From contig CM055097.1 of the NCBI GenBank assembly GCA_029204225.1, positions 28,263,192-28,327,191 of the forward strand: 64,000 nucleotides of DNA, read 5' to 3'. The position numbers were made by a program, and so were the translations under genes. The notes below the pieces were generated by a model that was given only the letters and a program-made list of their open reading frames with translations, made no database searches and was not told where the DNA came from. How positions within the stretch are numbered: position 1 is the first letter of the stretch; each line of letters begins with the position of its first letter. Shown in pieces: positions 36,770 to 48,288 of the stretch. This stretch comes from Diphasiastrum complanatum (taxonomy: Eukaryota; Streptophyta; Lycopodiopsida; Lycopodiales; Lycopodiaceae).

Positions 36770-36849
36770 GGGGGGGGGGGGGGGGGGGGGGGGGGGTTGC
36801 AGTCGGACAAACGTACCCTGAACGGGGCCCATGCCCCGAAGTGGGCGTG
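36770..36849. repeat. G27 run and right inner inverted arm
   Basis: A run of 27 G (36770-36796) is followed by TTGCAGTCGGAC and the right inverted arm 36821-36849, then a C run and CT-rich sequence. Such G runs can form quadruplexes. ORFs across it (poly-Gly/poly-Pro) are artefacts. Confidence 0.75.
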
Positions 36850-37124
36850 TGCCTCCCCCCCCCCTCTCTCTCATTGCATCCCATCCCTCCCTCTTTTTGT
36901 TTTTTCCAATGTTATTAACATTGATTTTTTTTCCCTCTCCATGTTAAATCTTCCTTTAAACAAATTTGCCCAAAATTATTGGGCAGAATTTTACGTTACG
37001 TAAATGTACAGATGTATAATTATTATTGGTCCAGAGCAAGCTTAAAAACTTGAAAAAAAAAAATAAAAGGCATCTTTACAAAGGTCTTTTTGAAACTTAG
37101 AACTCCTCTAATGTAAGGGAATAA

Positions 37125-37290
37125 GTTATTGGAGGAGAAATCAATTTGGAGCATGTTGGATCTTCATCTTGTATTGCCGATCTTCTCACCAAACCATTGC
37201 TCAAGAGTGCTTTCATAAAGTTTAGATCTAATCTTGGCTTGATTCCAAGATTCATGTTAAAGTAGATAGATTTCTTTTAAGGAGGAGTTT
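37125..37290 (+). pseudogene. E3 polyprotein C-terminus and polypurine tract
   Basis: Encodes VIGGEINLEHVGSSSCIADL, then LTKPLLKSAFIKFRSNLGL, matching the end of the polyprotein at 20228 (ELQHVSSKECVADIFTKPLG), then a stop and the purine run AAGGAGGAGTT before the LTR. Confidence 0.85.
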
Positions 37291-37809
37291 GAAATTGCAA
37301 AAGTCATCTATCTTGAGGTTTGGGGGGCCTCTTTCAAAACCACTCATTGTACACTTGTAAATAAGTTATTAGGCCAATTTTGGAATAATTTGGGCCAATC
37401 ATATTGTGAGGTGCATCAAATTGGTCCAATCATTGTAAGAGGTGTCATGTAGGAGGTCTAATCATTGTAAGCGGTGGTGTTCTAAGGGGTTCCAATCAAA
37501 TTTCTTCTTTACCACACCCTTGGATCTCAAGCTACTACTAGTGAGAGTGAGGGAGAATCCATACTTAGTTTTTTGTAGCTAGATCTTGATGTAGCAAGCT
37601 CCAATACTTAGTTTTTTAGTGACATTCTCTCTCTACCCGAGAGCAAGCCAAAAGTGTCCTTTCATTATGTGTGATGAATGGTTGATGACTGATGCATGTA
37701 CATAGTGCTCTTGCCTTAGATTTTGAGCTAGTATGCTTGTATCTCAATTTAGATATGTGCAATCACACACATCTTAGGAGATCATTCACATTGTTTGAGA
37801 AGTCCTCAC
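37291..37809 (+). repeat. 3' LTR of E3 (inferred)
   Basis: Starts TGAAATTGCAAAAG right after the polypurine tract and ends near TCCTCACA (37809), giving TG...CA and about 519 bp. The 5' partner is absent, so the right boundary is estimated. Confidence 0.55.
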
Positions 37810-39519
37810 ACATCTAAAAAGTACACAATATTTTGACATAATCAAGAGGAGGGCATAGAAAAAGAAAATAATTCCCAATGATTATCAATCACACCTCACA
37901 AATGTTTGAGTCCAACTTGACATCGATACAATTGACATTTATTTCAGCTACACAACCCATAATTTTAAAGATGACACCACAACTACAACAAATAGATATA
38001 CAACAATCATTTCAAAATGATCCAATACCAAGAGCAAAAGAAAGATTGGGAGCTATTGAGGAGACACCTATTAGATCCTCAAAAACAAAAGGGATACCTT
38101 GAAGACCATTACAAATCTAAATGAGGTTTCGTGAAATAGCATGTGGTGTAACTCATCTAAAATGAATAAATTTAAGTACTGAGACTATATGAGTGGTGCC
38201 AACTCACCAATTTCATCTTTTTCCAAAAAAGTTAAGTCTTGAGCCTTCTCCTATGCAAAAATGCATAGATCTAGCAAATGTTTATATCGAGTTAGTATCG
38301 AACAACTATCCCAATCTAAATGATTATGACTTGATATATTTGTAGAGAATATACCTGTAACAGTCATGAGACTATAAAGAGCCCATGTATTGAACATTTC
38401 AACTATGATGAAAGAGGATAATAAGACATCTCTACTTCCACAATTCATTGTTTGTTCATTTATAAATGTAAAATATGTTTACCCTATTTTCGTCATCCAA
38501 AGTTTTTTCTTAGATATTTGAGGTTCTATCATATTGAATAGTCAAATCTCTTACTATAATGAACAAAACTTATTCTTGAATGATTTGATATGTTGATTTT
38601 CTTACTAAAGTCTCACTGAAACAACCTCAGTCCACTTGTACATCAATACAATAATACATTGACAAGTAAAATTATGGAATGAATGTTGGTTTTTTAGGAT
38701 CATAACTTAGTTATCTGCCATATTCAATTATAGACATTGAAAAGGAAATATATTAAACATATAAGAAGTACATTGATATGTGCAATTGATACATTGATCT
38801 TGATTAGCCATCAATTACATAATTATCTACATATGAACAATAAATTAAAAGGATACATCATCACCATTTTATATATGAATCGTTATGTACTTTAAAAAGT
38901 GTTATTGGATGCCTTATCTCAACATTCTTTATTGATCAAACATAAGATACCTAATTAATACACAATTACAGTGATGCCTTATCTCAACATTCTTTATTGA
39001 TCAAACATAAGATACCTAATTAATACACAATTACAGTGACATATCATGCAATTGAAGCTTAATTCTTCTTTTTTAGAGGGAATAATATCTTCTATTTTAC
39101 AATTGTATCTTTACAAAACTAATTTAGTGAGCCACGACAATAGTAGCTTAAAGATCGAGTTGGATATTAAGGAAAGCTTGCTAGATTCTAGAGGTCTATG
39201 TGAAAATTGTTCTTGTTCCAAGTCTGTATGTTGAACAACTTGCATTGGAGACGACTATGTGGGCCCTTTTAAGTGGGCTTTTTACAACTTGAAGGAGTAC
39301 ATGATACAAGGAGATTGCACTTTCTTTCATGTCTTGATTCATCCATTTTCCTCAATCGTTAGACAAGTCTTTGACCAATCACCATGGAAAGCTAGTCAGA
39401 CAAGGACCAAAAGATGGGAAATATGTTTCCCTAAAGTCGAGTCTTTTGACAAATGTAAATACTTCAATACTTATGGTCTTTTTACATTGATGCTAAAGAT
39501 GGCTGAGCATTAATCACGT
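37810..39519. other. A/T-rich spacer, no gene recognised
   Basis: Contains the exact 65-bp tandem duplication listed separately. ORFs at 37878-38102, 38251-38448, 39046-39234 and 39259-39513 lack domains, splice context or similarity to each other. Confidence 0.4.
38910..39039. repeat. Exact tandem duplication, 65 bp x 2
   Basis: The unit beginning TGCCTTATCTCAACATTCTT and ending CAATTACAGTGA occurs at 38910-38974 and again at 38975-39039 with no visible difference, so the duplication is recent or an assembly effect. Confidence 0.92.
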
Positions 39520-39905
39520 AGTGCCATGTAGCATGCATCTAATTGGTTATCAAAACAAAGATGGAAAAAAAATTCCATTAAAGCAAGTTTTTTAGACATT
39601 TTGTTTAAAAAAAAAAAATTACAAAATGTGCATGTGGACAGCCAATGATCATTGGCTGCCACATAGAAGAAGCACATTTTGCCATTCTTGTATGTGCTAT
39701 GTGGTAGCCTATCATTGGCTATCCACATGCACATTCCACATGAATGCTCATGTACTATGTGTCAACTTTTTATTGGCTGCCCACTTGAGGATTGTGAAAG
39801 AAATGCTCACACAAAATTCTAGTTCTAAAATTCATATGAGAATTGTGCTTGTGAATGTGCTTGGAGAATACAAAGAAAACCTAAGCACTTGGCATTAGGT
39901 AAGAT
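39520..39905 (-). repeat. Dispersed repeat, copy 2 (inverted relative to 1629-1990)
   Basis: Reverse-complement match to 1629-1990. It also contains a local near-perfect palindrome, GCCAATGATCATTGGC at about 39641, and several CCACATG / CATGTGG pairs. Confidence 0.6.
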
Positions 39906-40465
39906 AAAAAGAGCGGTGATTTTATAAACTGAGTTGAACAAACTCCTTTACCATATTTGTTTCACCCCTAGAAACGACTATTCATAATACCATGAAGAAA
40001 AATATGGAGCTTCAATTCTCACGGAAACACTAATTTGATACATTGCTTGCACCAGCAATCAAATTGCTATTTCAACATGGAAGGAAACGCCGCATAAATA
40101 TTTGCTTCCATATTTCCATACACCGTGTGGTGCGAAGTAGTGACTATTATTAGTGAGACAATAGAGCTTATCAATATCAAATGTAAAGCGAATACAAACT
40201 CCTGGTGATGTTTACAGTTTATATCCAAAACCCATCCTTAATTAAACGTGTTGCTTGTTGGATGCAAGGCCTTCGGATGAATCGCATGCCTCACCTATCT
40301 TCTCACGTAGTAGATTGTCATTCTGTGCAAAAGAGGACGTCAGGTCCCAGTTTTTGAGACAAATTGGTCGCATGTGGCGAATCAGAATGACATTGACTGA
40401 GACGAAACAATAGCGATGAACAGACTAACGGTATATAAACTATATTGTCAAATTAAATTACAACG
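39906..40465. other. Spacer upstream of the tRNA gene
   Basis: Nothing recognised apart from AAATTACAACG just before the tRNA, the kind of A/T-rich and CAA-containing context common upstream of plant nuclear tRNA genes. Confidence 0.45.
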
Positions 40466-40539
40466 TCCATTGTCGTCTAGTCCGGTTAGGATATCTGGCT
40501 TTCACCCAGACGACCCGGGTTCAAATCCCGGCAATGGAA
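40466..40539 (+). tRNA. tRNA-Glu (anticodon TTC)
   Basis: A full cloverleaf can be drawn: acceptor TCCATTG pairs CAATGGA with discriminator A; D arm GTC...GAT; anticodon stem TCTGG/CCAGA around loop CTTTCAC (anticodon TTC at 40501-40503); T arm CGGGT/.CCCG with TTCAAATC. The B box GGTTCAAATCC is intact. There is no intron and no encoded CCA, consistent with a nuclear gene. It carries glutamate for GAA codons (and possibly GAG by wobble). Confidence 0.96.
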
Positions 40540-40542
40540 TCC

Positions 40543-40546
40543 TTTT
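40543..40546 (+). terminator. RNA polymerase III terminator of tRNA-Glu
   Basis: TTTT lies 4 nt after the discriminator base, the usual Pol III stop signal. Confidence 0.8.
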
Positions 40547-42313
40547 GCTTCTAAAATGAAAACAGGCTTTATGGAATTCTAATTCGAAAGAGATACACTT
40601 TACACATTATTTTTTGATTAGGGTGCTTTTAAAGGCTATGTATGATGGTCTACATCTTGAAAAACAAGGTCCAAAGAAATTCACATCCCCATAAACTTTA
40701 TAGCAGCTATGATAATGATGTCATTTGGCAAACACTTTAATCCACTCTTGTACAATATTAAGTGGTTAGTTGTATCAATTTCCATATGAATCACAAAAAG
40801 TGCAACTTAAATTTTTATATCTTTTACTAAACGAAGCATCTATAGTTAGGATGTCTTCACACACATAGGGGATAAGTACCCTTAAAAAAATGGATTTATC
40901 CCCCACGTAACAATTCGCAGTTTTTTTCACTGTGTATTTTGAGGAAGCCTTAAATGGCTATTGCAATTGTTGACATGGAATTTTGAAAGTTTTCTATTTG
41001 AAACGATGTGTCCCTAGGCTATTATACAAATAAGATGTGATTATTATGACATGTCAAATGGTTTTAGGTCGTAATGAGAAAAAGGCTTAGATTTGGGAGC
41101 AATTTTGGATTAAAGGCTACTGCATCTAGATTTTGTTTCACCACAATTTCACCTGCTATTTTTTTATGGATTTCAGATGTAGATGGCTATTGTTGACATG
41201 GAATTTCTAAAAGTTTTCTATTTAAAATGATGTGTCCCTAGGCTGTTATAGAAATAAGAACCAAAAGCTTCAATCACATAGTTTAATCACTATCTAGATA
41301 TTTGCGACCATTATTGATTGGAATTTGAGCCTATCATATTACAATCTTGGTGATGGATTCAGAGTTTGGGAAGAGCATGTTCTACTTTCAAGTTGGAGTT
41401 TGGGATTTGAATATAACAATGTAGGTATGTCATGTGCTTATGCCTATGCCTATGAAAGTGCTAACAAAACCAAGATCTAATTCATTCATGCCAGAAAGTC
41501 AGAAAATAAACATGAACATTACATAAACTGCCATGGAGATGAAAAGTCATTGTATTATTCAATGTACAGATGATTATAAATCGTTGCCAATAGGTGGATT
41601 CATCCTCAAACTAGAGCTTTGCTAGCTCTTGTGCGATTGCAGGAGCACAAACCAAAGAAAGGTGAAAAACTCTCAATCCACAAATGATAAAGATCTTTAA
41701 AATGATGTCATTATTACATACGTAGCTTTTTGACTAGTTAACAAACTGTTAACTTGTGACTACGCTAGTCAATAGACTTTAAGTCCTCCAAATTTCTTAT
41801 GCCCACTTTTGGCCCTTTACAATGGATTTGTGACTATAACTACCAATATTTTATTGGCCAAATTGCATATGACATAAGCTTAACATCACAAACATAGAGA
41901 ACATTCACAAGATGTGTAGAAGAGACAAGTGAATGCAACTATACTAATAAAGCAATAAAGAACAATCGTGAACAATGGGTGAATAATAATCTTTATAAGT
42001 ATATACTGATTTGTAGTGCTGATTTGATGCTACTTGTGCCTAAATACAAGTGAAGCAATCGATCAATTATCCAAACGTCATAATTACATACTCATTTTCT
42101 ACATATGACAATGGACACATTGTCTTCTCAAGGAGGTTACAATCATATTATCGATAGCTCTTTTGGCCTTTGATCCCCACGTTATTATTTGGCATTGGAC
42201 ATAACATTTGGGTTTTTGGGCTTGTCATTTATCATCCTATGCATTATTGGATGATATTGTGTTGCAATGGTAGGAGGACACAAACTTTAAATCCTAGTTT
42301 GGTCTCTCATGTG
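40547..42313. other. A/T-rich spacer with one dispersed direct repeat
   Basis: No ORF of interest. A diverged direct repeat of about 80 bp occurs at 40954-41034 and 41183-41257 (shared GTTGACATGGAATTT, AAGTTTTCTATTT, GATGTGTCCCTAGGCT). The ancestral target CAAAC of the solo LTR is at the right edge. Confidence 0.5.
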
Positions 42314-42968
42314 CAAACTGTGAAAATTGTCAACATTTCCTAGCTAGTTTGAGGCCAAAATTGGCAATTTTTGTACATAGTTTTGGATCTAACATTTCAC
42401 ATGTGTAAAAGAGGTCTAGATACTTTTATTTTAGTATATATCTCATGTTGAAGAAGTCTCAAACTTTAGGACCTTCGAAATGACACCAAAATCATGTTAT
42501 TTGGACATATACGCCAAAATTGGCTATTTTAGGCTACTGCTGTCCTAAATTTGGGTCCTAAGTTCTAGAGAGAGGAGAGAGAGTCATCTCTCTCACCTAT
42601 ATTAGGCTGAAAACAGGTTGGAGAAACTTATTGTATTGTTGAGAGAGATCAATAGATCATTGTTATAGTTTCTTCCTCCATTGAGAGCATTGCTTTGTGT
42701 ATTGTCTTCAAGCTTTTGTGTATGATCTTAAGAGATTTCCAAAAGTGGTAGGCTGTTGTTGTAGGGCTGGTATGCTATTGTTTTTGGCTGCCATCAGTAC
42801 CTTTTATTAGTTTCTTTTGTCTCTTGAATGCTTTGTCAAGTTCATGTGTATCAAAGGTAGCATTAGGATGCTTTGCCATTTCTAGCTTTTGTAGCTTGTT
42901 GTGCAAAGATCTTAGCCAAGTATTTTGGGAGTTTGGATCTATTCAAGATCCACTTTTTTCACACAAAC
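42314..42968 (+). repeat. Solo LTR with TSD CAAAC
   Basis: LTR 42319-42963 (645 bp) starts TGTGAAAATTGTCAACATTT and ends TTTTTTCACA. It is flanked by CAAAC at 42314-42318 and 42964-42968. It aligns along its length with the 655-bp LTR at 14446 but with many substitutions, so it is an older member of that family whose interior was lost by LTR-LTR recombination. Confidence 0.92.
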
Positions 42969-43138
42969 TGTGAGGCAATGTTAATAAAACTGCTTATTTT
43001 ACCAAACTATTAAATTTGTTCATAGTAGGTTTAGTGATTTTGTTGCTCTATCTCTCTCAAAAACACACACACACACACACACACATTGAAGGTTTGCTCA
43101 AATCCGATAGGCACCTAATCAATATATACCACAAACAT
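42969..43138. other. Short spacer with CA microsatellite
   Basis: CA dinucleotides at about 43063-43084; nothing else recognised. Confidence 0.5.
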
Positions 43139-43936
43139 TCATTAGTCACGATGAGCCTGCCTCAGTAGCAGAAGCATTGTTGAGTTCAGATGCAAAAAAT
43201 TGGCATGCAATCATGAATGCTGAGTATAACTCCTTGAGAAATAACAAGACCTGGTATCTTGTCGACCTTCCTTTAAATGCAAAGATTATTGACACTAAAT
43301 GGATCTTCAAGTTAAAGCTTAATCCAGACGGCTCGATAGCCAAGTGGAAAGCTCGACTAGTTGTCAAAGACTGTAAACAAGTTTACGAGATTGACTACAC
43401 TGAGATCTTTAGTCCAATGGTAAAGCATTAGTTGATTCTAACATTACCCGCTATTGTAGCTGACGAAGATTTGGAAGTCCACCAGATGGATGTTCAGATA
43501 GCCTTCCTGAATGGATACATCCAAGAAGACATTCATATCTATCAATTTGAAGGTTATGTCCTTCAAGCTAAGAACATAAGGTATGCAAATTGTAGAAAGC
43601 TATCTACGGACTCAAGCAAGCTCCAAGGGACAAATTTGATAGAATTAATCAGTTGATGATTCTCTAATCATTGGCAATTTAAATCAGCTTTTGCAAGATA
43701 CAAAATCTCTATTGTTGAAGGAATTCAAGATAACTGATTCGGGCCTAGTGCACTATCTTCTCAACATGGAGATAACGAGAGACAAAGTGAACAGAAGGTG
43801 TGCGATAAGCCAAGAAAAGTATATAACCAACATACTTCACAAGTACGTCATGGAAGACTGCAAGTCAATAGACTTGCCCATGGATCCTGAGTTTAGGCTA
43901 CCAATAGACATGCGCCCAAGAACTGAAGCAGAGTAG
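43139..43936 (+). pseudogene. Copia reverse transcriptase fragment
   Basis: RT start (EYNSLRNNKTWYLVDLP, TKWIFKLKLNPDGS), KARLVVKD, DYTEIFSPMVKH then a stop, HQMDVQIAFLNGYIQEDIHI, and after a deletion spanning the YVDD region, KEFKITDSGLVHYLLNMEIT and ITNILHKYVMEDCKSIDLPM. RNase H and LTRs are missing. It belongs to a different copia lineage from the large elements here. Confidence 0.88.
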
Positions 43937-44297
43937 AAAGAGATGTGTAAATACTGTTGGGGGAGAAGGAGAGACAAGGATAGATAATGGGGAATAGGAC
44001 AATAACAACAGCAAGGCACTTTGACAATTGTTGATTGTCGAAGCTGTGGCTCGACACTCGAGAGCTGGTATCAACTGACTCCCCCGATATGGGCTACTAC
44101 TGACTATCAGCAAGAACTATATCGTCAAAGAGGGAGAGAGAGAAAATGTCGAATAGAATTGCAGCTCATGCATTAAGGGCCAGTAGAAATAGTTGCATAC
44201 TTGAACAAATTGCACAATTCGAGTACAGTCACTGAAAATGATAGATAACATGTACAATTATTAGTGTTACGTTTGAAAGGTTTAGAATTTGATGTAG
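43937..44297. other. Spacer, nothing recognised
   Basis: Purine-rich stretch (GGGGGAGAAGGAGAGACAAGG near 43960) but no gene or repeat partner found. Confidence 0.4.
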
Positions 44298-44800
44298 TAA
44301 TGCAAAAAGATAACGTTTGTTCCTCAGGTGTCGCAGATAGCCGTCGTCTGTCATTCTAAGGAGTCAAAGATGTTCGTGATTCGATCAAACTGAGTGAGCG
44401 AACTGAGACAAGCAATTAGGAAAGTGCAATCAATCACAACACACACATATTGAGATTAGACACATACAATAAAAGGTGTTGTTGATATTTTACACTTAGT
44501 GAATGCTTGACATAAGAGCATTTGCTCAATATGGAGCACAAACAACACAAGTGACTACAGCCTTAATGCGACGTAACTTCTGATGCTCAATCTTCCAACC
44601 TGTAGTAAGTGCGAGCTAGATGTATATATTCACATGACATTTGTGATTACAATAATTGCTTAACTAATCAGTGACTACAAAACTAGTTTAATGTGACTAG
44701 ATGTTGGTCGTGAATGTGCTTTGCAGATATTTGATGTGACATGACACTATACAAACATGTACGTGTAAATCAGTATACCTATGGACAATAGGCAAGCGTG
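44298..44800 (-). repeat. LTR-like repeat, copy 2 (related to 21629-22090)
   Basis: Begins TGCAAAAAGATAAC and shares an ordered series of words with 21629 onward (GTTCCTCAGG, CGTCGTCT, GGAGTC, ACTGAGTGAGCGAACTGA, GACGTAACTTC). Diverged; no TSD or paired copy nearby. Confidence 0.5.
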
Positions 44801-44835
44801 CAATTTACTTTGTGCAATATAAATAGTCATTGGAG

Positions 44836-45720
44836 GTGATGGCAAAGAGGCAAGTTGTTTTTGGTCTTCCCAACCCTTTAACAAACTTGAATCATGTTTG
44901 TGAGCAATGTGCTTTATCAAAGTCACATAGGTTACCTTACAAGAGATCTACATCAAGGTCAAAGTAAGCCTTTTCAACTTGTGCATTAGGATATTCATGG
45001 TGTTACTACAATTAACAATGGAGGTGCTAAGATGTATGTGACTTTTATTGATGATTTTAGTAGATTTTCTTGGGTGTATATAATAAAGAGCAAGGATGAG
45101 GTGTTTGATGTCTTTGTCAAATTCAAGATTGCAAATCTACAAAGATCAAGTGCTTGAGAAGTGACAATGGTGGTGAGTACATTTCTACCAAGTTCAAATC
45201 ATTTTGTGATGCAAATGGTATAAAGAGGGAGTACACAAGCTTAAGGACACCACAACAAAATGGAGTGGCCAAGTGGAAGAATAAAACCTTATGTCAAGGA
45301 GACAAAGTCATGAGGTTAGGTGGAAATCTTCCTAAATATTTTTGGGATCAAGCTTTGTTGTGTGCTAATTTTCTATTCAATAGATGGCCAAGTGTGGTAT
45401 TGGATGGAAAAACCCCTTTTGAAGTCTTGTTTAGTAGAAGGCCAAGTGTTAAGTTTTTCAAAACTTTTGGATGCATTTGCTATATCAACATCACTCTTGA
45501 TGATAGGACAAAGGAGGATCCATCTTTAAAGAAAGGTATATTTGTTGGGTATAGTGAGGTGAGTAAGGCTTACAAAGTTTTTATTCCTTCAACTAAGAAA
45601 GTGGTCTTTGGAAGAGATGTCATTTTTGATGAGAAAAACTTTCCAAAACTTTCTTCAAGTGGTGGTGTGGATGTTGGATCTAACATTCTTAATGTTGATG
45701 ACATTGAGTTGTTGAAGAGC
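44836..45720 (+). pseudogene. Copia integrase fragment
   Basis: Matches the integrase at 17630-18430. The zinc-domain end (LEVMAKRQVVFGLP, CEQCALSKSHRL) is followed by frameshifts through the first two catalytic Asp. A clean 45154-45730 frame then runs through CLRSDNGGEY, TPQQNGVAKWKNKT (catalytic Glu replaced by Lys in the ERKN motif), VGYSEVSKAYKVF and GRDVIFDEKN. No RT follows. Confidence 0.9.
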
Positions 45721-45729
45721 CTAGATAAA

Positions 45730-46402
45730 TTATCTTGTTTTAGGGAAATCGTTGATTCTTTCTTTGTACTTTGCAATTTTTTTGGAATTTCCTCCATGTT
45801 TTTGTATGAAATCTTCAACAGATATTTCTTGCTCATTGAAATTGCTTAGTTGATTCATTATTGTTTTTTTCGCTTCGTTTAATAGTTGATGATATTCATT
45901 TGTTTTTATGTAATTTTTCAAGTAATAAATGATGTTTTTGTTTGATAGTTGTGAGTCTTCATGGACTTGCTTAAATTTGTTAACAATCGACATTTGTGGC
46001 AAGTAGTGAAATTCATTTATTAGAGTGTAGATTTTGTTTCGTTGTTTCTGTCCATTTGTATCGCTTTCATTTTTTGTTGTTTGACGAGATACAAGGTTCT
46101 GTGGTTGTTCTTGGTTCTTTCCAAGGATATACTTCGACTTTGTTGTCAGTATTTGTTTGTATAATGATGATTTTCATTGTTTCAATTGGATTGATGCATG
46201 TCACAAATTCTCGAATTGTTGTTGTTGAATCAGTGTCACAATGATATACTACTAACTTATAATTCATGCATTTGCAAAACCAAAACAAACAAAAGATGTC
46301 ACATTGTATTGGTGATTGATTGTCGTTGTTGGTAATAAGTTTTATGTATGTTTCGTTCGAATGATGTGATTTTCTCATATAAGATTTTAAAAATTGGATC
46401 AT
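45730..46402 (-). CDS. Two overlapping-region Lys/Asn-rich ORFs of unknown origin
   Basis: Minus-strand frames 46402-46067 (111 codons) and 46002-45730 (90 codons; the same frame is open back to about 46160) follow one another with a frame change near 46100. The first contains a Cys/Phe-rich patch (CDIFCLFWFCKCMNYKLVVY) then TIREFVTCINPIETMKIIII. The second is hydrophilic and probably helical. Residue use (K, N, I, Q) differs from the neighbouring retroelements. They could be a decayed transposon protein or an exon pair. I do not recognise a family. Confidence 0.3.
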
Positions 46403-46579
46403 TTTTGTAATGTTCTTTCCAAATCCTACGCATCACAATCATTTTCTCTTAAACTTAGCAAAAAGCATTGCACAACATTTGCTCGAATGTTGTTCGACGG
46501 AATATGACAATTCAATAGAAATGAAAAGACGTTGAAGATCCATAATAATCATGTTTTAACATTCATAATTTGGATTTAT

Positions 46580-46965
46580 AAAAGTCCATATTAATCACGA
46601 ATCACGATCACGTTGTGTAGAGTATTTTAGTATTTAAGAATATTCAAAATCAATATTCACGATCAATATTCACAACACGTATTCACAATATTCACGTATC
46701 TCATAATATACGTTTCTCAATATTTACAATTTCACATCAATATTCACGATTTGTATTCACAATGTTCACGATTAGTATTCATAATATTCACGATCACTAT
46801 TCACAACATTCACAATGAAAATCTCAATTTCTCATAATCTCAGTTTCTGAAAATCTCAGTTTCTCAAAATCTTAGTTTCTCAAAATCTCAGTTTCTCAGA
46901 ATTTCAATTTCTCAGAATCTCAATTTCTCAGTTTCTTGATATTCGCAATTCCAACGATCACAAAC
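46580..46965. repeat. Two degenerate short-period tandem arrays
   Basis: From about 46590 to 46815 units resembling CACGATCAATATTCACAA repeat with a period near 14-18 bp. From about 46818 to 46940 units resembling AATCTCAGTTTCTCAG repeat about eight times with period 16. Non-coding. Confidence 0.75.
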
Positions 46966-47744
46966 CATCAAAAAAGTAATCTTCAGGATGCACCTATGAA
47001 AATTTGATGATTTTTTCATCCAGTATGGAAGACATTGTCTATAGTCCTGCAAAACAAAACACAATTACCGTAAATTATAGTTTGATAGAGATTAGTTCTT
47101 ATTGGTGAAAGCTTATTGATGAATTATATCTGTCACTAAAGGTGTAATAACTACAATTTCATAGCTCAAATAAAAACAAAACGCAATACATGAGGTTTGA
47201 CCATATATGATACTGACACAATGAAGCTGGTAGGAGATGGATAAAAGATAAAGTTCAACTTACTAAAACTTTTTCAATGTAAATTTTGAATTGCAAAGTT
47301 GGCCTTGTTATTCAATCTTTTTGTCTATCTCGAACGCAAAATCTGCATACAAACAATTTCTAAAATTAAAGGTCCTTCTAGGTTTTCGATTCTCAGACTT
47401 TACCTTATACAAAACCTTAATACAACTCTCTTACTTATATATATTAAAAAAATTTCATAACATCCAAAATTAAAACTATTACCATTTGTGACATAGGCTT
47501 GGTAGACTTTTGTATGAAATCTAAATCTTAGAGACAATAATAAAGGCACATAATAGCTTTCAAGACATGACGTGTATGTAGTTGCAGCCCAAATTCAGAA
47601 CATACATCAAAGACAACAAATTCAACATTATAGAGTACTTTTGTACATATAGCATTTGATTATTATAAAGTTATTGAACAAAACTTTTGAACTACAACTT
47701 TTTTGATCGATTGAATTCTTCAGCCATACTGAAAATAATGTCCG
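46966..47744. other. Spacer, nothing recognised
   Basis: A/T-rich; the short ORF 47291-47473 has no features. Confidence 0.4.
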
Positions 47745-48288
47745 AGTTCCAAATGAAAAAGAATGAAATGGCATGCACAATGTAGATTGCTACTCACTCT
47801 TCATTTATTGGCACAAAGATACAAAACATGAAATAGCTTAAAGACATCAATGGAATTTCATTATTCCTGCGTACTCATTCGATGATTCATGCTTACATAA
47901 AGTTTGTCTAACATGTACAATACTAGAGCCTAGATACTGATAATTTACTCTTTTCATTACTTATATGGATATGTGAACGACGGATATCACTTAATTTTGT
48001 GCATCCTGTCAAGGACAGTTCCCAATGAAAGAGAATGAAATGGCATGCACAATGTAGATTGCTACTCACTCTTCATTTATTGGCACAAAGATACAAAACA
48101 TGAAATAGCTTTAAGACATCAATGAAATTTCATTATTCCTGCGTACTCATTCGATGATTCGTGCTTACACAAAGTTTGTGTAACATGTACAATACTACAA
48201 CCTAGATACCAATAATTTACTCTTTTCATTACTTATTTGGATATGTGAACGACTGATCTCACTTAATTTTGTGCACCCCGCCAAGGAC
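47745..48288. repeat. Tandem duplication, 272-bp unit x 2
   Basis: AGTTCC-AATGAAA-AGAATG begins copies at 47745 and 48017. They remain colinear with few differences to CAAGGACA at about 48016 and 48288. It contains no ORF. Confidence 0.9.

Noticed and set aside
36574-36918. Poly-Gly/poly-Pro ORFs
   Set aside because: Translation of the G27 run and flanking C runs; no other coding evidence.
38910-39039. CRISPR-like direct repeats
   Set aside because: Only two adjacent identical units with no spacers, in a eukaryotic genome; none of the repeats in the window has a repeat-spacer layout.
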